Source: Beverwykella pulmonaria (taxonomy: Eukaryota; Ascomycota; Dothideomycetes; Pleosporales; Melanommataceae). From it: a stretch of DNA of 64,000 bases. Location of the stretch: the NCBI GenBank assembly GCA_001599595.1, contig BCHH01000006.1, positions 410,874-474,873 on the forward strand, in the 5' to 3' direction. This document shows, piece after piece, positions 11,073 to 23,062 of the stretch. A model generated the notes under the pieces. It was not told the origin of the DNA. It was given only the letters and a program-made list of their open reading frames with translations, and ran no database searches. The position numbers and the translations under genes are program-made. The stretch's first letter is position 1; every line of letters starts with the position of its first letter.

Positions 11073-12866
11073 GGTTGGTATAAGTGTTGAGATGTAGGTG
11101 ATTGGGGAGGAGGGAATGGAAGAAGAGACGATGAGAACTGAGCGTGATTCAGGAAGATCACAAAGAACTTCTGAACCAGGCAAGAGAGAATGTATGGGTT
11201 TTAGCAGACATGAAGGCGTAGTTCCACAATCGATGGAGCTGGTTAGACAGAAGCCCAACCTATACAGGTATCTTGCGTCGTGTACGGAACAGGCAATTGA
11301 AAAACAGCCTAAAGGCGTAAACACGGGAAGAGGGCTTGGACAGCTGCATGATTGCGTCGTTGTGGGGGAGCACATATCTTCCCGTGTGTATAGTGCGGAG
11401 AAGGCAAAAAAGCAGACGCTCATGTATGGCCCATAGAGGCCCTACAGGATAGGTCCCCAGACCCTCGGGGTTGGCCTAGGGACCTTGCAGAAGGTATAGC
11501 GTGTATATGAGGATGATATGTGATCATTTGAGTCTTCTCTTGTTCTCCCACGATGGAATCAGACATCTCGGGGTGTGAAATGGAAGTATAGAATATTGCT
11601 AATAACTGAAACAAGGAGATGTATAAACCTGCCACCTACAGACTCAAAGCATGACATGGCCTCGGAATATCTATATGGGAACAGGGGATATCGCAGTATA
11701 CATAGTTTTGGGCCCGCAGCAGCCATAATGTAGCTGTCTCAAGGACCAAAAGACCAAACGCACATCTATAGAATTCGGTAACGTGCGGGGCCAGGAAGAA
11801 TCTGGATTACTGCGCATTATGTTACGGACTACTGCTTCCTCATTTCTACATGCCCTATCGCCATGAATTGCTAGCCTTCTACAGTGCAAGCAATGCGTTG
11901 TGGAAAGCGAAAGTGGCGGCAATGGAGCCTATCCTCAAGGCAAGTGCGCGACTAGAAGAGCAGGTCGCCGTCCAAGAGCCAACTAGATACGGAGAGATAA
12001 TTCGATGAAGTTCATGGTTGAGGTGTGGTGGGGGGAGGAATGGAGTGCTGATAAGTGAGTCAGTCGTGCTGGAAGCGGAGGAGAGTGGAGACGGCAGCGG
12101 AATGCTCTCTGCGAACAGCCGCGTGAGTCGGGAACATGGTTCCCAGGCCATTGCAGGTCTTTCTCATAGTGATGGATACTATCGCGGGATAGCGTAAAGC
12201 AAAGAGTGAGAAGGGCGAGGGGACCGAGCAGCGGAAAGGGCGGTTCCTCTTTGCCGAATGGCTGTCTTGTCAATCTCCAGGGCATGCTGACTTGGCTGCA
12301 TGTAGAGCTCCCCGCAGCAGTTGAGCTGATAGACTCGCATCTACCCCCCCGTCACCAACTGCTCAACAACACCCAAAGCCCCAACAATTTGCCTGTACAA
12401 ATATATCACAGTGCCTGGCCGCTCCCGTCGACGAGCCTGCTCAGCTTCCCCCGCATTGAATGCTGAGGAGGAGTTGTGCCGACCACAGCCCTCCCCGCCA
12501 CACGCACGAAGCGCCCCGCAGCGCGCTGTCCGTCCTCTACGACCCCCGAACTTCGATCGTGGCACCAGAAAGGCCAGATAGACGCTCCGCTAGGCGCCAG
12601 TATTCGACGACTTTTCGCCCAAGGGCGCTGTCTCTGTCGACCGGCACGAGCCACTCATTCTGCACACGGGGCCACAGCCCATGACGCAGCGTCCTTTGTC
12701 TTAGAAGACATCAGACCGTACCTGTCTGTACCTAGGGCCCTCGCCGCGTCCACCCGCCTCCCGCCTTCGACCTCCTACTCCCACCTCGCAACACCACACC
12801 TCTACTCCACACGCACCACGACTAGCGCCCCGAACTGCACTCGCTGCACTCCTCGCCGCCATTTGA
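11073..12866. promoter_or_regulatory. Long divergent intergenic region
   Basis: 1.8 kb between an outward-reading minus gene and the BCAS3-like gene (+). The last 600 bases are C-rich with CT tracts, typical of a fungal 5' leader. A 90-codon minus frame at 11879-12151 starts with ATG but has no recognisable domain and I do not call it. Confidence 0.5.
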
Positions 12867-15800
12867 ATGAGCCCGTCGCCGGACGCTCCGGCCGTCACGA
12901 ATCCGCCCTCCGGCCTGACCTACCTCTACCAGCAGCAGCGCATCCGCAACAAGACGCTGGATAAGCCTCAGTCGCGCGGCCGGAACATTTCGAGATATGA
13001 GTTGGGAAGAAGAGATAGGTACGGCGAGAGGGTTACACGCATTTATCCCCGAGAGATGTGAGTGCCAGTCCGGTTGTTCGCTGCTCCGCGTCTCTGCTTG
13101 CCCTCGCGCCCCTCACCGTCTCGGTGCAGAACGGGCGTGGAAGCCGTTGGAGATCTCACTATGGCGTCGAGGGTTTGCCGTCACCAGAACTGACACCGCC
13201 GCAGAACCAAATCCCCGCCCACGACAACGAGGTACTCCTCAGCCTCTCCTCCCGGACCGCCCACCTATAATGCAACCACGTCTCCACTGCTGTCGGCTCT
13301 GGGCGCCACCAAGACAACCGCAGCACACTACACCAACGAGTGGACCAAGTCCCTCCCCTTCTTCGCGAACCAGGCGTCGCCGGGAAACGGCGGCATCCCC
13401 ATCAACGGCTCGCCGCCCGCCTTCCCAAACTCGCCAGGCCGTGAGGGTGCGTATGCACAGCCCAACATGTCCAACTCGCCCCCCGCAGCTGGCATGCGGC
13501 CCCTGAGCCACCCGAATCACTACACAACGTTCGGTGGGCGCCTTCAGAACTCGCCCCACGAGTCGCCCGGCAGGGATCGAAGGGCCTCCATGTACTCGCA
13601 ATACGGCGCCCGACCGCACTCCCAGCACTTTGCAACGAACCCACCGCTTCCGCACCAGCCTCAAGCCCACTACTACAACTTGCCCGATTTCGACCTCGGA
13701 CTAGGCAATGCCGAAAATGACGGCCTGATCGCGGGTGAGGGGGGCTACTACTGCGGCTTCGACTCCCTGAGCATGGCCGGAGACGAAGCAGCCAAATCCG
13801 CCGAGAATGTCCTGCTCATCGGCTACCAAGGAGGCATGGACGTATTTCGAGTGGACAAGGCCAAGATGGACATCGTTGGCCGTCTCGAGGGTCTCCGAGG
13901 CAGCGTTATAGGGGCGAAGATCCTGCCCTGGACTTCTCGAAGGGACCCCTTTTCTGCCTCTCGACCCCTGATTGCTCTCATACTCCACGGACCTGTCGTG
14001 CATGAAAGCAAGAGCACCAACAGTGGCAGTGCTCCGCCTTCCGTCATTGACGACTCTTCGTCGGAGTCTCCTCCCGCAAGTGGAGCAAATGATTCCGCGA
14101 ACACAGTAACCCACTACCAGACAACCGTTGAGATCTACTCATTGAAAGAGAAGCAGCGAATCGCCGTTCTCTATAAGAGCCCGCTGATACCGCTTACTCA
14201 TCCTATTGAAAGTCCCATGTTTGAAGCGCCCCCTCCGGTGGGTGACTTCGTCCTGGATGCGAAGGGCAAATTTATCGTGGTTGCATCTGGCGCAAGTGGG
14301 GAGATCTTTATCTTTGCTCCTTACCTCAGAGACCACAAAGAGTATCATGAACGTTACCGTTGCATAGGAAAGGTCTGGTCGTCAGTCCAGTTCCGAGAAC
14401 GAGGAAATCACTCAAGTGCCTCGAGTGCTGAAGGCGGTCATGACGAGATCCCTCTCGAGAAATATGGGGTGCCGGTCTTCTCTCTCTCTGACCGCTGGCT
14501 CGCTGTCACTCCTCCAGCTTCCACTACGCTCTTTCCCGTTAACGGCGTAGCGTTAACCTCGCCGTCCTATGAGAGGCCGCCCGGGTTATCCTACCACACT
14601 GTGCCCCCTCAGCCTTCGCCCAATTGTGCCGTGGACGCTCCCGAAGCAGCCGGTTTTATCAATCGTCTGACGAGGGAAGGCACCCAAGTCGCAATCAAAG
14701 GCGCACGTTGGGCTACGGAAAAAGGCATTCAAGCATTCAAAAACTACATGAACAAAGGGTCACCAGTGAATGGGAACATCAATGGCGGGTACAGTGCAGA
14801 TCCTGCTCAGCAACAGTATTTCCCGCCAACACATGGCCACAACCAAGCCCAGCCCAGGCAAGAAGCCACCGTCATCTCCATATACGACTTGCAGAGGCTG
14901 CTTGACGCTGAAGAGACGCGCAATAAGAATGCTCTGCACGCAATCGCCACGATACCTGCTGCTCTCGGCTGCACCTTGTTGTCATTTTCTCCAAGTGGTC
15001 TGATGCTCATGACCGTCAGTAAGAAGGGCGACTTTCAGGATGTTTGGGACCTCAAGCGCATGGCTTTCCGGAGAGCCCGCAAATCTACGAGGGACCAGCA
15101 CATCGGCCCGCACGTGCGCCAGGTTGCAAGGTTTGCTCGTATGACGGTCACCAATGTTGTCGATGTAGTCTGGTCGGCTCCGAGGATTGACAGGCTAGCA
15201 GTAATCACTGATAAAGGTACTGTACACATGTTCTTGATGCCAGCCTCTGCGTTTCAGTGGCCACCGCCTCGACGAATCCGAAAGCCAGGTCAACTCGCCA
15301 AACCGAAAGAGGACAATGTGCCTGCTGGAGGTCGTGGTGGCGCTGTGAACTCGGCCATGCAAGCTATTAACGGTACTGCTAGGCCATTCCTTGACGCTGT
15401 TCGTTCACGCAATGGCAGCAACGGGACTCGCTTCACGCTTAGCAGTCTTGGTATGACGCCCGCCGTTGGTGCAAAATCCAGCAAAGCCGTAGCTGTTGGG
15501 GTGGGCAAGTCGATCAACAACATTCGTCACGCGGGTGACAACAAGCTCACACTCCCAACCTCCCCAAGCGGAGTTAAGCCTCATAGTGTACGATGGTTGA
15601 CCGGCAAGGGCCGTGGAAGTCTTGCCCTGGTGGCTGGCGGTGTGCTTCAGATTTATAGAATACAGATGCGTCCTGCGACTGGGAAGGGGAAATCTGCGAA
15701 CGCAACCTCAATATCCAAAAGGAAGCTCGTTGAGTTTGGCCTAACGCCCATTCGTGACACGCCGCTCCCACCGTCTGTGGCCGCTCAACTGGACCCTCAG

Positions 15801-16367
15801 CCTGGCGAATTAGACAATCCCCATGACATCCATGGTGAATGGCTTCCTCGCTCATTACCCACTCGCAGAGTCAAGGAAGGAGGGGTGCAAATTGGAAGGA
15901 AGCAAGTCGGACCCTCGCCCGCCCCTCTCAGCCTCTCGGAGATCGAAACGAATCCGCCATATCAACCGTTTTATACCGATCGTCGGGTCACTCGGTTCAT
16001 CTTTGCTAGACGTCCCACAGAAGTCCACGATAGTAACAGCGAATGGCACACACCGACTCCAGATCTGCTCTCTAATTTGCACTACCAAGACGACGACTCT
16101 CCGTGGCTCTTTGGTGGAGATGTCGAAGCAACTCGTACCTCCTCCCCGGCCACCCAAGTGTACGATTCTGGAGATGACGATGCCATATCTGGAGTAGCAG
16201 CTCGAATTGAGAACAAATTGGTTCTCCGAGACGGCGAAGAGGAAGTCGAGCAGGTTGTCGTGACGACGCGACGAAGGCGGGTAAAGCGAGAGGGCGGCGA
16301 CGAGGACGAAGAAGGGTTCTTTGAGGATGACTGCGAGGTCCTTGACTTTGCCGAGGATAGAGTTTGA
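12867..16367 (+). CDS. BCAS3-like WD40/beta-propeller protein
   Basis: Exons 12867-13018 and 13205-16367 give 1104 residues. The join RRDR-TKSPPTTTRYSS keeps the frame, and the acceptor is a good GCAG. Seen: a Pro/Ser/Asn-rich N-terminus of about 200 residues; a propeller with ENVLLIGYQGGMDVFRV, TVEIYSLKEKQRIAVL, FIVVASGASGEIFIF, LMLMTVSKKGDFQDVWDL and RLAVITDKGTVHMFLM; then a basic stretch, the segment GRGSLALVAGGVLQIYR and an acidic tail. Known: BCAS3 is a PROPPIN-like propeller that in animals works with PHAF1 at the phagophore and binds phosphoinositides; fungal homologues are little studied. Autophagy or membrane-contact role is inferred. Length fits the family (about 900-1100). Confidence 0.82.
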
Positions 16368-16897
16368 GGGCGGGTTTGTACTACATTTCCGCTCAACCAC
16401 TTTCACACTCGCTCACGGCTGTTATCCACTTTGGTGTTTCTCCTCACGGTGGAGCGGATCTGATACTATCTTCTCTCAGCTTTACACGGCGCAATCTAAG
16501 ATGGAATGGATGCATGGAGGCGCTTGGGCGTTCTGATCTTTGACGAGTTTTGCACTTCCGTAAGAACCGACGAGCTCGTAGATAGATATTGAGCACGAAA
16601 TGCATAATCCTTGTATATATGCTATCTCCGGCATGCCATTTTAAATGAAAATATTGGCATCTAAAAATACTGATATTTCACAGCTGAAGAAAATTTCCCT
16701 AAACCTATTTATGCTCGACATTTCAGGAGCTTCGTGTTAGAGGGGGTGAATATCGTATCACGTGCTTTCGAGGGTTCGCCGGAAAAACATCGGCAGTGAA
16801 ATGTCGCCTTGCGTCACCGTGAGCAAGCCCCCCAAGTCATCACCATACAACATCTCACCACCTGTCTCCATCGCTCCGCATTTCAAAGCCCGCCATC
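16368..16897. promoter_or_regulatory. Intergenic, promoter of MPDU1
   Basis: 530 bases between two plus-strand genes. The first part is AT-rich 3' UTR-like DNA. A palindromic CACGTG lies at 16759-16764, 134 bases before the MPDU1 start. Confidence 0.5.
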
Positions 16898-17848
16898 ATG
16901 GACTCCATCCGATCGGCCCTCCAACCGCTAACCCACAACCTCCCCAAACCCATCACCGAAACTGGGCGCTCACTCTTAGGGCCCTACTGCTACAAAACGC
17001 TGATACTGGACATCGACCCCCTCGCGGCCCCCGACTGCGTCAAACTCGCAATCTCCAAGGGCTTAGGAATCGGCATCATCGGCGCGTCCTCTATCGTCAA
17101 AATTCCGCAGCTTGTCAAGATCCTCAAATCCGAGTCCGCGGACGGTGTCAGTTTCCTGTCGTACCTGCTCGAGAGCTCCGCATACTTGATTAGTCTGGCG
17201 TATAATATCAGACATGGGTTTCCGTTCAGCACGTATGGGGAGACAGCATTGATCCTCGCGCAGAATGTGGTTATTTCGAGTATGGTGCTTGGGTATAGCG
17301 GCAAGACCAGCTGGGTTGCGGTGTGGGTTAGTGGGCTGGCGGCGGCAGGCGCGGCGATGTTCAGGGAGGATATCGTCGATGTGAAGATGTTGGCTTGGCT
17401 GCAGGCTGGTGCTGGCGTATTGGGGGTTGCGAGTAAGGTGCCACAGATTGCGACGATTTGGGCGCAAGGGGGAACGGGGCAGTTGAGTGCTTTTGCTGTG
17501 AGTTTTAAACCCACTCCCAGGTCAGAATCTGGATTGTGAGAATAGAAGCTGATATGGAAACAGGTCATCAACTACCTCCTCGGCTCCCTCTCCCGCATCT
17601 TCACCACGCTGCAAGAAGTTCCCGACCCGCTTATCTTGTACGGCTTCATTGCTGGGTTCGCGCTCAACGCTATTCTCTTCCTGCAAGTGCTGTATTACTG
17701 GAACAGCCCCGCGACCAAGACCACCGCTGCGTCCAAGACCAAGAACAAGAAGCCCAGCAAGCCGGTTGCGGCGGAGAAGTTGGGCGTTGGTGTGGGATCG
17801 AGCTCGGTTAGGACGGCGAAGAGTCCTAGTACGAGACGTCGAGGTTGA
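16898..17848 (+). CDS. mpdu1: MPDU1 homologue (mannose-P-dolichol utilisation, PQ-loop)
   Basis: Exons 16898-17497 and 17564-17848 give 294 residues. Seen: multiple membrane segments and two PQ-loop motifs, SSIVKIPQLVKILKSESADG and VASKVPQIATIWAQGGTGQLSAFAVINYLLG, followed by FTTLQEVPDPLILYGF and a Lys/Ala-rich tail. Known: MPDU1/Lec35 in the ER membrane is needed for dolichol-phosphate-mannose and -glucose to be used in N-glycan, GPI and O-mannose synthesis. The PMT2 enzyme of the same pathway lies 8.6 kb downstream. The splice join FA-VINYLL falls inside the conserved loop and supports the model. Confidence 0.92.
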
Positions 17849-18853
17849 AATGTTCATCAAGTCATGATGAGCTTGGGGGTTGCGGCCGGGGCATTTTTGA
17901 TTCAGTAGTTCCGGAGCGGTTTAATGGTATATCTTTCCACACTACGAATCTCCCAACCTCTATCGTCTGTGTCCGCCTGTGTTAGAAATTCCTATCGGAC
18001 AGAACAAGAGCGGACAGCGATCTAGATTTGTTCCATGAATTTTGCCGCTGGAAACTCAGTTCAGTTCTTCGGCGCCTATTTCTCAGGTCCATGTAGGTAA
18101 TAACACCATTTTTCAAACACCAGCAAACTATCTATCCATCCCGTCGAGCCTCGTACACTGTCTGTCTATCCCATGTGAGTTTCCCCAAAAAGCATATTTC
18201 CACCCCTCTACTTCCCAAATGCATGCATGCCCAAACACACACCACCAGCAAGGCATTTATACACCCATCCCCCTCATCCAGCGGCTCAATCCGTAAGCGC
18301 ATACACATTCATCGTAGCGGGTTTAAGCTACATGTTGAGAAGACTTTGAAGATGGCTGTGGGTAGATACGTGAGAGTTGTTTAAACTCTCTCAAGGGAAG
18401 AAGGAAAGTGGTGAAGGTCAACACAAGATATGAGGAAGAAATTGTAAATGGTTTAAAAATCATAGATCGGATATAGTATTGGAGATAGGAAAAGGCATGT
18501 ACGTCATGTCGCGAAAGGATTGCGATACTGTGCCTGTTCCTGTGATTGTACTAGTGACCGAATTCGAAACCTAGCCCTTATCTTACAGCATCCTATATAC
18601 ATAATCAAAACGAAGGAATATCAAGACATCCACCAGCAGAACAATGGTCGAATTGTCCGAACGAAAAGAAATTGAAACGTCAGATCTGATAGGGTAAATG
18701 GCAGCGCGCGGTTCATAAACTTAATGCAAAGTTCTCCGTACTCCATTAGTCCTGCTATCTTGTTGTACAACGTTGCCGAAATGTGGTAGCTTGCAGTCCG
18801 CTGGCTAAGGACTAGAGATGGTACTTGTTTGTTCAACTGTGCGCGGAAGCAAA
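17849..18853. other. Convergent intergenic 1 kb
   Basis: Between the 3' ends of MPDU1 (+) and the acidic repeat gene (-). Contains C-rich and AT-rich tracts. Open frames here are short and lack support. Confidence 0.5.
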
Positions 18854-21173
18854 TTATGTGCCGCCCATAGACACATCTTTGTCGAGATGCCTTTCGAGGC
18901 TCCCCAGCAGATCGTCATCGCCATCCGAATGATGAATAACCTCCGCTGGCGGCGCTACACTTGGAGCGGGCTCGGTCCCAGGCGCTTCGGGAGAATCAGC
19001 CGCCTTTGGGACAGAAGCAGCAGGAGCTTCTTCCTTTGGGATAGAATCAGCAGGAACTTCCTCCTTCGCGATAGAATCAACTGGAACTTCCTCCTTCGCG
19101 ATAGAATCAGCAGGAACTTCTTCCTTCGCGATAGAACCAGCAGGAACTTCCTCCTTCGCGATAGAATCAGCAGGAACTTCTTCCTTCGCGATAGAATCAG
19201 CAGGAACTTCTTCCTTCGCGATAGGATCGGCAGGAACTTCTTCCTTCGAAATGGGCTCAGTGGGAATAGCGTCGGCCGAGGTTGTGTCAGTGGAAATAAT
19301 CGTGGCTGAACCAAGTTCAAGAGCTGAGGTTTCAAGAGGGAGATTAGGGATCTGGTTCAAAGAGTTTTGCCTGCTGTGGGCAATCGCGAGGGGAAGGTCT
19401 GGAGAGCTCGATGGATCTCGACTAGAGGGTTTCTTCCTCTCGGGCTCGTCTTGTGGTTCTACAGGTATTGAAAGTTCTGTTGCAGGTGCTGGGGTTGGTG
19501 TGGCATCTTTGGGCGTTATCGATTCGGTTGGGGCAGAGAGAGGAGGCCCAGCGGCGCTGGGTGTTTCTGCCTTAGGCAGTTGCTCCTGGAGCGGTTCCTT
19601 GACTTCTTCCTTCTCCGGCTCCGTCACCAGCTCCATAGCTGGTGCGCTGGTCAGTTCCGTATCAGGCTTCGAGAACGCCGCTGCCTGGACGGGAGCCGGG
19701 GATTGCTTGACTTCTTCGTTGTCGTCGTCCTCCGAGCCGTCTTCGTCTGAACCTTCCTCATCGTCTCCAGCATCAGCCATTGGAGTGTCACCGCTATCCG
19801 AGGGATCAGCAGATCCGCCATCTTGTTTCAGTCGCGAAACAGCGAGACCACCAGCCGCTGCTGGCACTGCTTGTTCCGTCGCGCCCTCAGTAAAAACGAC
19901 CTTTTTCTTTCCTCTGCCGGGACCTCGTTTTGATTTTTTCTTTGGTATGGGCGGCCTTCTTCGTGGTGGTGTCTGTTGCAAGAGCTCGCTCGCTACTACA
20001 ACGCCCTCGGCATTTACGACACCGACACCTTCAACGACAGTTCCTGGCGCAGCGACGGCTGGGGTGGTTTCAGTGACAGTGGCATCCGCTTCCTGGACTT
20101 CGCCCGCAATCGTCTGGCCCTCTGGAACAAGGACCTTGTAAACGCTGACATTGCCTTCCGAGTCCAGCTTCTTCACTTTGGTTTCCCTCATTGGTGTGGG
20201 CTCTGACCAGGACTGACCGTTGGCGGCATACTGCGAAGGGAGGCCTTTCCGGCGTTTTGCAAGATACTCTGGCTCCGATTCCTCTTGAGATCGCGGTACT
20301 TTGACCCATTTTTTGACGGTGAAGCCCTGCTGGACCTCCTTATTTTCGTCTTCCTCGTCCAAAATTTCTCGGTCTTCTTCTTGGGGAGCAGGACGCTTGT
20401 AGACCCGCCCCGATCTCGCAGCGCGAAGTATCTGCTGGGAATGGTCTGGGAGAAGGTGGGAATCGCGTGGCATGGGTAGCTCAGGCCAGTAAGAATCGTT
20501 GGGTACTTGCTTGCTTTCAACCGTGTTCGTTCCAACCGTGACTTCGATCTCTCGGTATTGATTGATTGGCAGCCCTTCTAGCACGTTATGCTCTACCGGA
20601 CCGCGACCTGACCGATTTGACCGGTCTCTATTTCGAAACTGTCACATGATGTTAGCGCCACAGTCGGTATCTCTGTCTTGCTCGAAGGACGTGTGAGGAA
20701 TCGTCAGGTGTTGCGAATTACTTCAACTACTTTAGAAACATTGAGAGTAGCATTGAAGACCAAAGCGCATAAGACTCTTCTTCCGCGAGGCGTTTCGAAG
20801 GGCCGGGCTGATCATCATTCCCAAAGAAGCCGCCACGACGTGGCTTTGGGCCCGCCTTTTCGAGCACCTTTCGTCTTCGAACAGAATAGACTTCGGAATT
20901 GGAGGGCGCATGATTATCTCTTTTTGGTTCTGCGCTTCACAGAAGAGGACGTTTTAGAGCACGACAAGCCTTGGGAATCTTCGGCGTAGCTCTCGCTATC
21001 ACTGCGAATATAGCACGTCCTCTTTCTCGGCATGTTTCAGACTCGGGAGTGATAGAAAGAAAGAACACGCGATGGAATAAGATAGCGGATGCCGATGAAG
21101 CGGAAAAACGTGATGACAGTGATAAGGAGAAGCGCCAGGTGGCAGATTAAGTGAAAGTACGTACCGGAGCCAT
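18854..21173 (-). CDS. Acidic, low-complexity protein with EEVPADSIAK tandem repeats
   Basis: Main exon 20638-18854 (595 codons including stop). A probable first exon 21173-21165 encodes only Met-Ala-Pro before GTACGT, giving 597 residues with a 526-base intron. Seen: an ordered N-terminal block (VLEGLPINQYREIEVTVGTN, then WPELPMPRDSHLLPDHSQQILRAARSGRVYKRP); a basic patch (RRRPPIPKKKSKRGPGRGKKK) that resembles a nuclear localisation or DNA-contact segment; a long acidic Ser/Glu region; and at residues about 440-530 eight or nine copies of a ten-residue repeat. I do not recognise a named domain, though the N-terminal block looks conserved. Nuclear role is inferred. The true start is uncertain because of the long intron. 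Confidence 0.68.
19010..19260. repeat. 30-base coding minisatellite
   Basis: Eight to nine direct copies of a 30-base unit in frame inside the gene at 18854-21173, each coding a ten-residue unit such as DSIAKEEVPA. The central six are near identical; the edges diverge (SIPKEEAP, PISKEEVP), as expected when copies are gained and lost in the middle. Confidence 0.92.
20914..21033 (-). other. Small basic ORF inside the long first intron
   Basis: An ATG-started 39-codon frame (MPRKRTCYIRSDSESYAEDS, ending KRRTKKR) lies inside the 526-base predicted intron of the acidic repeat gene. A further open stretch on the same strand (about 20740-20915) is in another frame. Either could be an alternative first exon or a remnant. 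Confidence 0.25.
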
Positions 21174-21984
21174 GATCAACGCGGCAGCTTCGATTGGCGT
21201 GAATGCACCTGGTGCAATGCGATGGATGGAGTGAATGCAGGTGTGGTGTGGTTTGTGTGTGATGGGATGTCGCAACGCGGTGAGAGCGCAGGCGCGTGTT
21301 AGTGAAGGTGAGGTTGCGGCTCCGCGCCTTGCCCTGTGCTCAGTCTAACCGGATTGGTGATCATACTGGTCCATTCAGATGATGCCTTGTATGATAATTC
21401 TACAGTGGTCGTAGACGTAAGAAAATCATTCTGGAAAGACGGATTGATTCTGAGGGTTGAGAAAGTCAAGCTTTTACTTCTTGTTGGTAGTTGCGGACCT
21501 AGGGTCTCGGCTCGAGCACTGCGAAAGGGTCTTCATGACAAGAACACTACGACTTAGTGTCCCTAGAACGGTTGTTCAGACTCTGGCTAAGCTTTCTCCC
21601 CTCCGTTTTCCGAGGCACTTATGCGAGATACTACTATACCAGGTATTCTTCCATGAAACTGACCCAATGTCTCGAAGTCTTCAATACAAGTCTAGATGTT
21701 GCACGCTGGACCTTGATCGACTAGTGGAAGCAAATGTGCAATTTGGACGTATTCAATTATCTCTTAGATTATTCCATTCGACGTCAAAGCAAGTCTACAT
21801 ATTGTACAGTCCCAGCTGGAACGATCTGCCATTCCACTATGCCAGACCGACAACGCCTGAGAGGAGGAGCTTTATACAGAGATTCATTCCAGCTCACATT
21901 ACTTCATCAAGGACATTTAATCCCATCTGGAGAGAAGGTCAGCACGTCTGTCATCTAGAAACAAGGAATTTGAGTCCAGAAAAC
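21174..21984. promoter_or_regulatory. Intergenic 810 bases
   Basis: Promoter side of the acidic repeat gene and 3' side of ISD11. No gene or site recognised. Confidence 0.45.
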
Positions 21985-22580
21985 TCACCCGGTATCCTTC
22001 TGCCTCACAATTCCTCCTTCCTTTCCCGCCTGTTTTCCCGCCTTCCCACCCTCCACCACTAACCGATCGAGCTGGTAGAACTGGCTGATGACCGTTTGCC
22101 TCTGTTGTATTTAGTCAGCGAACATCCCCATGCAACGATCTCCTCTCCCCAAACTCCTCGCCTTCCCTCCCTCCACCCAAACTCTTCCCCATCCCAACAG
22201 GTATAGATTGTAAGCGCACCTTCAACATCTGCAGCTCCTTAAGCCCCTTCTGCATCAACTCCTGAACCCTCCTCTCCTCTGTCTCATCCTTGTGTTCGCG
22301 AAAACTATCCTTTGTTCTCCGTTTCGCATACTCGCGGAAATTGTAGGCGGCGAATTGGTTGCTTGTGCGGAGTAGGGAGCGATACTACGTTCCCATATTA
22401 GTTACTCTCCTCTCATATTGGCATTGAGGGCTGTAAAGGGGAACTATGCGCGCAAGGAACTGTAAGAGTAGATGCTGTCCGCGCATTGCGGAGGCGGGGT
22501 GGCGGGAATGGAAAAGAGCGACGTACCAAAGAGCGCACTTGGTATGGCATGTCGCCTTTTGTGACTTGTGATACTGACAT
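21985..22580 (-). CDS. ISD11: ISD11 (LYRM4) Fe-S cluster assembly factor
   Basis: Exons 22580-22527, 22384-22220 and 22101-21985 give 111 residues, the normal family length. Seen: the LYR tripeptide at residues 18-20, split by intron 1 (SL|YRSLLR); then [23 protein letters not shown]; and the C-terminal signature [18 protein letters not shown]. Known: Isd11 binds and stabilises the mitochondrial cysteine desulfurase Nfs1 with acyl-carrier protein. The tail ([13 protein letters not shown], ending DTG) extends past the yeast protein. Because the gene is in three short exons, simple ORF scanning misses it; the splice joins restore family motifs exactly. Confidence 0.92.
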
Positions 22581-23062
22581 GCTGTGGAGGGGCATGCGTG
22601 TGGGAGAGGCGTGTGTAGATTCGTCGCAGGCAGGATCTGTTGTGAACAATTATATCATAGGTGGAGGTCGGAGGAAAGCTTCAATGTCCGAGCTTCCAAA
22701 ATGATGGAGCTCGGTGGCTAGCGAACTTTTTCGTTTGTGAGGCAAAGACAAAGACAACTTTCCTCAGGCAGCGCAAGAGAGCGGCACATGTTTGCTTTTG
22801 GAATTATTTGGGTATCTATGACACTATCTTTCGTGTTCTAGCTAAGTGTGGAAACCACTCCAGTAGTCCTTTTGCATGCGACCATGTTCGCCAACTAGCC
22901 CTTCAGTGGGGTATTAAAAACCAATGCCTGCCATGCCAGAACGCCTCCCATGCAGTGGATAGCTATGTTTACAGGAAGAAAATACTCGCCGCTTTTGCGA
23001 ACACTGTGACGCCCGGTAAGCAAACGGTGAGACAGTTGAACCACGTACCGTTCATGTCCGCT
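22581..23062. other. Intergenic 480 bases
   Basis: Between the ISD11 start and the SF3A1 stop, both minus strand. ISD11 promoter; nothing else seen. Confidence 0.45.

Noticed and set aside
11879..12151. 90-codon minus frame with ATG
   Set aside because: No domain and no extension by splicing; lies in a C-rich leader-like region.
19251..20141. 296-codon plus-strand frame opposite the acidic repeat gene
   Set aside because: It is the antisense of a low-complexity coding exon; Ser/Gly-rich composition is explained by the real gene.
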